Below, in pieces: positions 31,369-34,030 of a stretch of 34,030 bases of DNA. The position numbers were made by a program, and so were the translations under genes. Origin of the DNA: JANMAT01 sp031359995 (GTDB taxonomy: Bacteria > Actinomycetota > Acidimicrobiia > Acidimicrobiales > Ilumatobacteraceae); the NCBI GenBank assembly GCA_031359995.1, contig JANMAT010000053.1:1-34030 (forward strand), written 5' to 3'. Below the pieces are notes generated by a model. That model did no database searches and was not told where the DNA came from. It saw only the letters and a program-made list of their open reading frames with translations. Each line of letters starts with the position of its first letter. Positions within the stretch are counted from its first letter, which is position 1.

Positions 31369-32837
31369 CCCTGGTCGGGGGCCCGATGGTCGCCGTGGAG
31401 GTCGACCGGGGCGGCGCCGCTCCACACCGCGTCGAACGACCAGTCGGGCTGCTTGGCCCGGCGCTCCTCGTCGAGCACCACGTGCCCGCCGTCGATCGAG
31501 CGCAGCTCGCTCACGAACACCGGCTCCACCGCCTCGTCGGCGCTGACGCGCGCCGCCATCTCACGGCTGCCGATCTGCACGAGCCGGCCGACCACGTCCT
31601 GCTGCTGGCGGGCCAGCCCGCACCGGGCCCCGTCCGCGACGGTCAGCAGGCGGGCGTGCACGGTCACCAGCTCGCTGTCCGCCGCGCCCTTGGCGCACAG
31701 CTCCTCCAGCGCGGCCGCCAGCGCGAGGCCGTCCTCCTTGCACGGCGTGCACTGCCCGCACGACTCCACCGCGAGGAAGCGGGCGACTCCGGCGGCCACC
31801 GCGGCGAGATCGGTGCCCGTGTCGATCACGTGCAGGCTGGCCGTGCCCAGGCCGCTGCCGGCGGCCGCCATGTCCTCGTAGGTGAGCGGCGTGTCGAGCT
31901 GCGCCGCGGTGAGCGGCGCGCCCGACACACCGTTGAGCACCGCCTTCACCGTCGCTCCGGCCCGCACGCCGCCGGCGATCTCGGCAATGGCCTCGGCCAT
32001 CGTGGTGCCCATGGCGACCTCACCGACACCGGGCCGGTTCACCGCGCCGGTGACGGTGGCCACGATGGTGCCCGGTGATGCCTCGGTGCCCACCAGTCGG
32101 AACCACTCGGGTCCGTTGGCCAGCACCAGCGCCACGTTGGCCAACGTCTCCACGTTGTCGACCAGCGCGGGCGGCGCCGTCTCCGACGGGTCCGTACCGG
32201 CCATCGACGCCTGGTTGGCCAGTCCGCTGGCGCGAGCGGGCGCGACCTCGCCCGGTCGCAGCGGCGCGTCGACCCCGCGCCGGAACGGCGGCGCCAGGCG
32301 CGGGAACGGGCCGCGCCCGTCGACCACCTCGAGCAGCGCGGTCTCCTCGCCGAACAGGTACTCGTCGGGTCCCTCGACGAGGTCGATGCGCACGCCCGCG
32401 GTGATGCCGGCGTCGACCATCTCGGCGATGGCGCGCCGCAGCCCTTCGATCTCCTCGGTGAAGGCGCGCTTCACCCCCACGACCACTCGCGCCGCCCCCA
32501 TCACCGTGGCGGCGATGAGCGCACCTTCCAGCACGAGGTACGGATCGGCCCGCAGGATGGCGCGGTCCTTGAACGTGTTCGGCTCGCCCTCGGCCGCGTT
32601 CACCACCACCGTCGACGGGCGCTCGCTCGACTCGTACTCGACCACCGTGCGCCACTTGGCGCCCGTGGGGAAGCCGGCCCCACCGCGACCGCGCAGACCC
32701 GACCGCTCCAGCGCGGCGACCACCTCGAGCGCCACGACGCGGCGGGCGAAAGCGAGGCCCTCGCCGCCGTTGGCGTCGAGGTGCTCCTGGAGCGTTCGAC
32801 GGGGCACTTCGGGTAGGACGCGGTGGAGCAGGGTCAC
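31362..32837 (-). CDS. NuoF-like NADH-binding FMN/Fe-S protein (solitary)
   Basis: This 491-aa protein has the features of the complex I NuoF/HoxF flavoprotein. GLRGRGGAGFPTGAKW (47-62) and AAEGEPNTFKDR (81-92) form the FMN/NADH site, and EYLFGEETALLEVVDGRG (159-176) continues it. Cys360, Cys363, Cys366 (ESCGQCTPCKEDG) and Cys406 (GARCGLA) would hold the N3-type 4Fe-4S cluster. No nuoE, nuoG or other complex I or hydrogenase gene is near, so it is not part of a standard complex here. A C-terminal extension (about 420-491) is unusual. The GTG start at 32837 lies at the edge of a palindrome and next to a SigF-like promoter. Confidence 0.85.
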   Translation of the reverse strand: MTLLHRVLPEVPRRTLQEHLDANGGEGLAFARRVVALEVVAALERSGLRGRGGAGFPTGAKWRTVVEYESSERPSTVVVNAAEGEPNTFKDRAILRADPYLVLEGALIAATVMGAARVVVGVKRAFTEEIEGLRRAIAEMVDAGITAGVRIDLVEGPDEYLFGEETALLEVVDGRGPFPRLAPPFRRGVDAPLRPGEVAPARASGLANQASMAGTDPSETAPPALVDNVETLANVALVLANGPEWFRLVGTEASPGTIVATVTGAVNRPGVGEVAMGTTMAEAIAEIAGGVRAGATVKAVLNGVSGAPLTAAQLDTPLTYEDMAAAGSGLGTASLHVIDTGTDLAAVAAGVARFLAVESCGQCTPCKEDGLALAAALEELCAKGAADSELVTVHARLLTVADGARCGLARQQQDVVGRLVQIGSREMAARVSADEAVEPVFVSELRSIDGGHVVLDEERRAKQPDWSFDAVWSGAAPVDLHGDHRAPDQGY

Positions 32838-32859
32838 ACCATCGGGGTACCCGATGGTG
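32837..32859. repeat. 10-bp inverted repeat at the NuoF-like start
   Basis: CACCATCGGG (32837-32846) and CCCGATGGTG (32850-32859) are perfect inverted arms around GTA. The repeat covers the -10 box and reaches the GTG start codon of the NuoF-like gene. It could be an operator or an RNA hairpin; it also lies just after the stop of the next upstream gene (32878) and could act as its terminator. Confidence 0.5.
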
Positions 32860-32872
32860 AACCGCCCCAGAC
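32847..32872 (-). promoter_or_regulatory. SigF-like promoter candidate giving a leaderless NuoF-like mRNA
   Basis: On the minus strand GTCT (32872-32869), 16 nt, then GGGTAC (32852-32847). Only nine bases separate the -10 from the GTG start, so the transcript would have almost no leader. The same nine-base distance is seen at the response regulator gene (30061-30056 to ATG 30046). Confidence 0.4.
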
Positions 32873-32877
32873 AACGC

Positions 32878-33198
32878 CTACTTCGTGGCCGCGGGGTGGA
32901 GCTTGTCGACCGGTACCGTCACGTCGGCGCCGAACAGCGAGCACCGCGGGTTCTCGACGATCGCGGTGGCCGTGGCCGAGGCCGCCGCCTTCACCCGTTC
33001 GGCGCAGTCGGCCAGCGCGGCACGCTGACCCCAGATCACCACGACGAGGACGGCGACGATGGTGAGGGACGCGAGGCGCTTGAGGATGCTCTGCACCGCC
33101 CGGATCAGCACGATGCCCCCGATCACGAGCGCGACGGTGCCGATCGCGCCGTAGCGCGTGAGGACGTCGGTGTTCGTGGGCAGGCTGAGCGCGACCAT
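32878..33198 (-). CDS. Small membrane protein with two N-terminal helices
   Basis: The 106-aa protein from ATG 33198 has two membrane segments (about 14-33, YGAIGTVALVIGGIVLI, and 41-58, RLASLTIVAVLVVVIWG). They are followed by an extracytoplasmic or cytoplasmic tail with two cysteines, Cys65 and Cys86, that could pair. I do not recognise a family. In-frame upstream sequence to 33249 is Arg-rich and unlikely to be coding. The gene precedes the NuoF-like gene on the same strand with a 40-nt gap that contains a palindrome and promoter-like boxes. Confidence 0.6.
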   Translation of the reverse strand: MVALSLPTNTDVLTRYGAIGTVALVIGGIVLIRAVQSILKRLASLTIVAVLVVVIWGQRAALADCAERVKAAASATATAIVENPRCSLFGADVTVPVDKLHPAATK

Positions 33199-33288
33199 GC
33201 CCCGCCCGCATCGGCCGCGATCCGACCGAGTTGAGCCTTCCCGGACCACCGTGACCCAACGATCGGCAGCTCGGGCGCCCTGTCCAGG

Positions 33289-33306
33289 TTGCTACCATGG
33301 TAGCAA
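33289..33306. promoter_or_regulatory. Perfect 18-bp palindrome, candidate operator
   Basis: TTGCTACCATGGTAGCAA is a perfect palindrome ending 18 bases before the start of a ribbon-helix-helix antitoxin remnant. Position and symmetry fit an operator for such a protein. The antitoxin gene is broken, so the site may be a relic. Confidence 0.55.
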
Positions 33307-33324
33307 TGTCGGTACGCTGCTGGT

Positions 33325-33402
33325 ATGAAGGTGAGCGTCAGCCTCCCCGACGATGACGTCGAGTTCCTCGACGCCTACGCCGAGCGCGGGGGCGTCACCC
33401 AG
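33325..33402 (+). pseudogene. Ribbon-helix-helix antitoxin, N-terminal fragment
   Basis: From ATG 33325, KVSVSLPDDDVEFLDAYAER and then GGVT are the strand and first helix of a CopG/MazE-like antitoxin. The second helix that should follow is replaced after about position 33402 by unrelated sequence, although the frame stays open to 33612. Full members are about 70-90 aa and are followed by a PemK-type toxin; neither is here. The break coincides with the end of a minus-strand membrane ORF, so a deletion or insertion joined two loci. Confidence 0.55.
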
Positions 33403-33524
33403 CCGTGGTCGGGCGCCAGCGTGCTCAGAAGGAGGGCGAACCAAGGGGCGACCGCGAGAAGGACCGCGCCCAAGCAGCCCCACCCGTTCGCACGCGCGGT
33501 CTCTCGGGCTTCTGGCGCGCTCAT
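33375..33524 (-). CDS. Short single-helix membrane protein ORF
   Basis: The 49-aa frame from ATG 33524 has a charged N terminus (SAPEARETARANG) and one membrane helix (CLGAVLLAVAPWFALLLSTL). Its last few residues are encoded on DNA that belongs to the antitoxin fragment on the other strand, so its natural C terminus is probably lost. No family is recognised and no strong ribosome binding site is present. Apart from this ORF I see nothing between about 33403 and 33600. Confidence 0.35.
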   Translation of the reverse strand: MSAPEARETARANGWGCLGAVLLAVAPWFALLLSTLAPDHGWVTPPRSA

Positions 33525-33602
33525 CCGACCATCGTCGTCTCCGTGCGCGACTAGTGCCAGCGTCGATCGGCCGTTCGGAGCGCCCCTGGCGGACTCGGCG
33601 CT

Positions 33603-33618
33603 ATCAAGGTAACTTGAT
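33603..33618. promoter_or_regulatory. Inverted repeat ATCAAG-N4-CTTGAT, candidate operator
   Basis: ATCAAG (33603-33608), GTAA, CTTGAT (33613-33618) is a perfect inverted repeat that ends three bases before the GTG at 33622. It is likely the binding site of the helix-turn-helix protein encoded downstream. The core TCAAG-N4-CTTGA also occurs at 8211-8224. Confidence 0.5.
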
Positions 33619-33732
33619 GCCGTGGATCCCGTCATCCACGCCTACCACCACCCGATCCGCGTGCTGCTCCTCGACGACCTCACCATGCTCCTCGGACCCG
33701 ACCGGTCGGCCCAAGTTCCTCAGGTGATCCCC

Positions 33733-34005
33733 ATGCCTCGATCGATCCAAGACATCCTCGACCACGCCGATCAGCTCGCCGAGCGCTTCGAGAACTTCGA
33801 CCCGGATGAGGCCGTCGGGGTCGCGGTCGAGGAGTACCTCCTGCAGCGGGCCGTGGTCGCTCGTGCCCGCACGGAGCAGCAGCTGCTCGAAGCCGTTGCC
33901 AAGGCACGATCTGCGGGGATGTCGTGGCAAAGGATCGGGGCCCTCGTCGGAACCTCCGCTCAAGCCGCCCAACAGCGCTACGGCGCAGCGCTCGAATCCG
34001 CCTGA
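33733..34005 (+). CDS. Helix-turn-helix antitoxin-like protein
   Basis: The 90-aa protein from ATG 33733 has a helical N terminus (SIQDILDHADQLAERFENFD), a helix with RARTEQQLLEAVAKARSAG and a helix-turn-helix (MSWQRIGALVGTSAQAAQQR). This last block is common in actinobacterial antitoxins encoded beside RelE/HigB-type toxins. The frame is open from GTG 33622, which adds 37 residues (including HHPIRVLLLDDLTMLLG) right after a palindrome; that longer start, or a lost toxin gene in this spot, are both possible. No toxin is found before the window ends 25 bases later. Confidence 0.6.
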   Translation: MPRSIQDILDHADQLAERFENFDPDEAVGVAVEEYLLQRAVVARARTEQQLLEAVAKARSAGMSWQRIGALVGTSAQAAQQRYGAALESA

Positions 34006-34030
34006 CCAGCGCCGAGCGGCAGATCGGCGC

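Overview
The window is high-GC DNA with actinobacterial features: tightly packed operons with 4-nt GTGA/ATGA stop-start overlaps, many GTG starts, an Lsr2-type DNA-binding protein, a UsfX/RsbW-like anti-sigma factor, and upstream elements of the actinobacterial SigF/SigB type (GTTT-N16-GGGTAC). The gene mix would fit a member of Acidimicrobiia or a relative, but nothing here fixes the taxon. I see no rRNA, tRNA, CRISPR array, transposase or phage gene.

Layout. 1-2312 is an accessory strip: two tandem ribbon-helix-helix antitoxin-like genes, a Phd/VapC toxin-antitoxin pair next to an amidase cut after about 53 residues, a small unknown ORF, an Lsr2-like protein and a MarR remnant. 2454-3311 is an APH-family phosphotransferase. 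3401-6123 (minus) is a four-gene overlapping operon: PlsC-like acyltransferase, small membrane protein, sulfite-oxidase-type molybdoenzyme and cytochrome b561-type subunit. 6204-9085 holds a Cys-containing unknown, an alpha/beta hydrolase, and two genes that have lost their 5' parts (cupin and DUF169). 9084-11112 (plus) holds SnoaL-like, double GNAT and methyltransferase genes.

11140-26761 is a glucan/trehalose region. On the plus strand are a GH13 enzyme, a 53-aa membrane protein, an amylo-alpha-1,6-glucosidase-like protein, a GT4 glycosyltransferase and an anti-sigma factor. On the minus strand are a BON protein, an OtsA-like trehalose-6-phosphate synthase, a STAS anti-anti-sigma factor, and the treX-treY-treZ operon that turns glycogen into trehalose. 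26832-30046 (minus) adds a small membrane protein, a PAS-PAS-GAF-PP2C (RsbU-like) phosphatase and an orphan LuxR-type response regulator. 30149-33198 has a PhyH-type dioxygenase with an overlapping 94-aa gene, a solitary NuoF-like flavoprotein and a membrane protein. The right end again carries antitoxin-like genes, one broken, each with a palindromic upstream site.

How it may work together. The anti-sigma factor, STAS protein and PP2C phosphatase are the three component types of a stress-sigma partner switch. SigF-like promoter matches lie before the GT4/anti-sigma pair, treXYZ, BON, two small membrane proteins and the NuoF-like gene. I infer a stress regulon centred on glycogen-to-trehalose conversion. 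The sigma factor itself is not in the window, so this link is a hypothesis.
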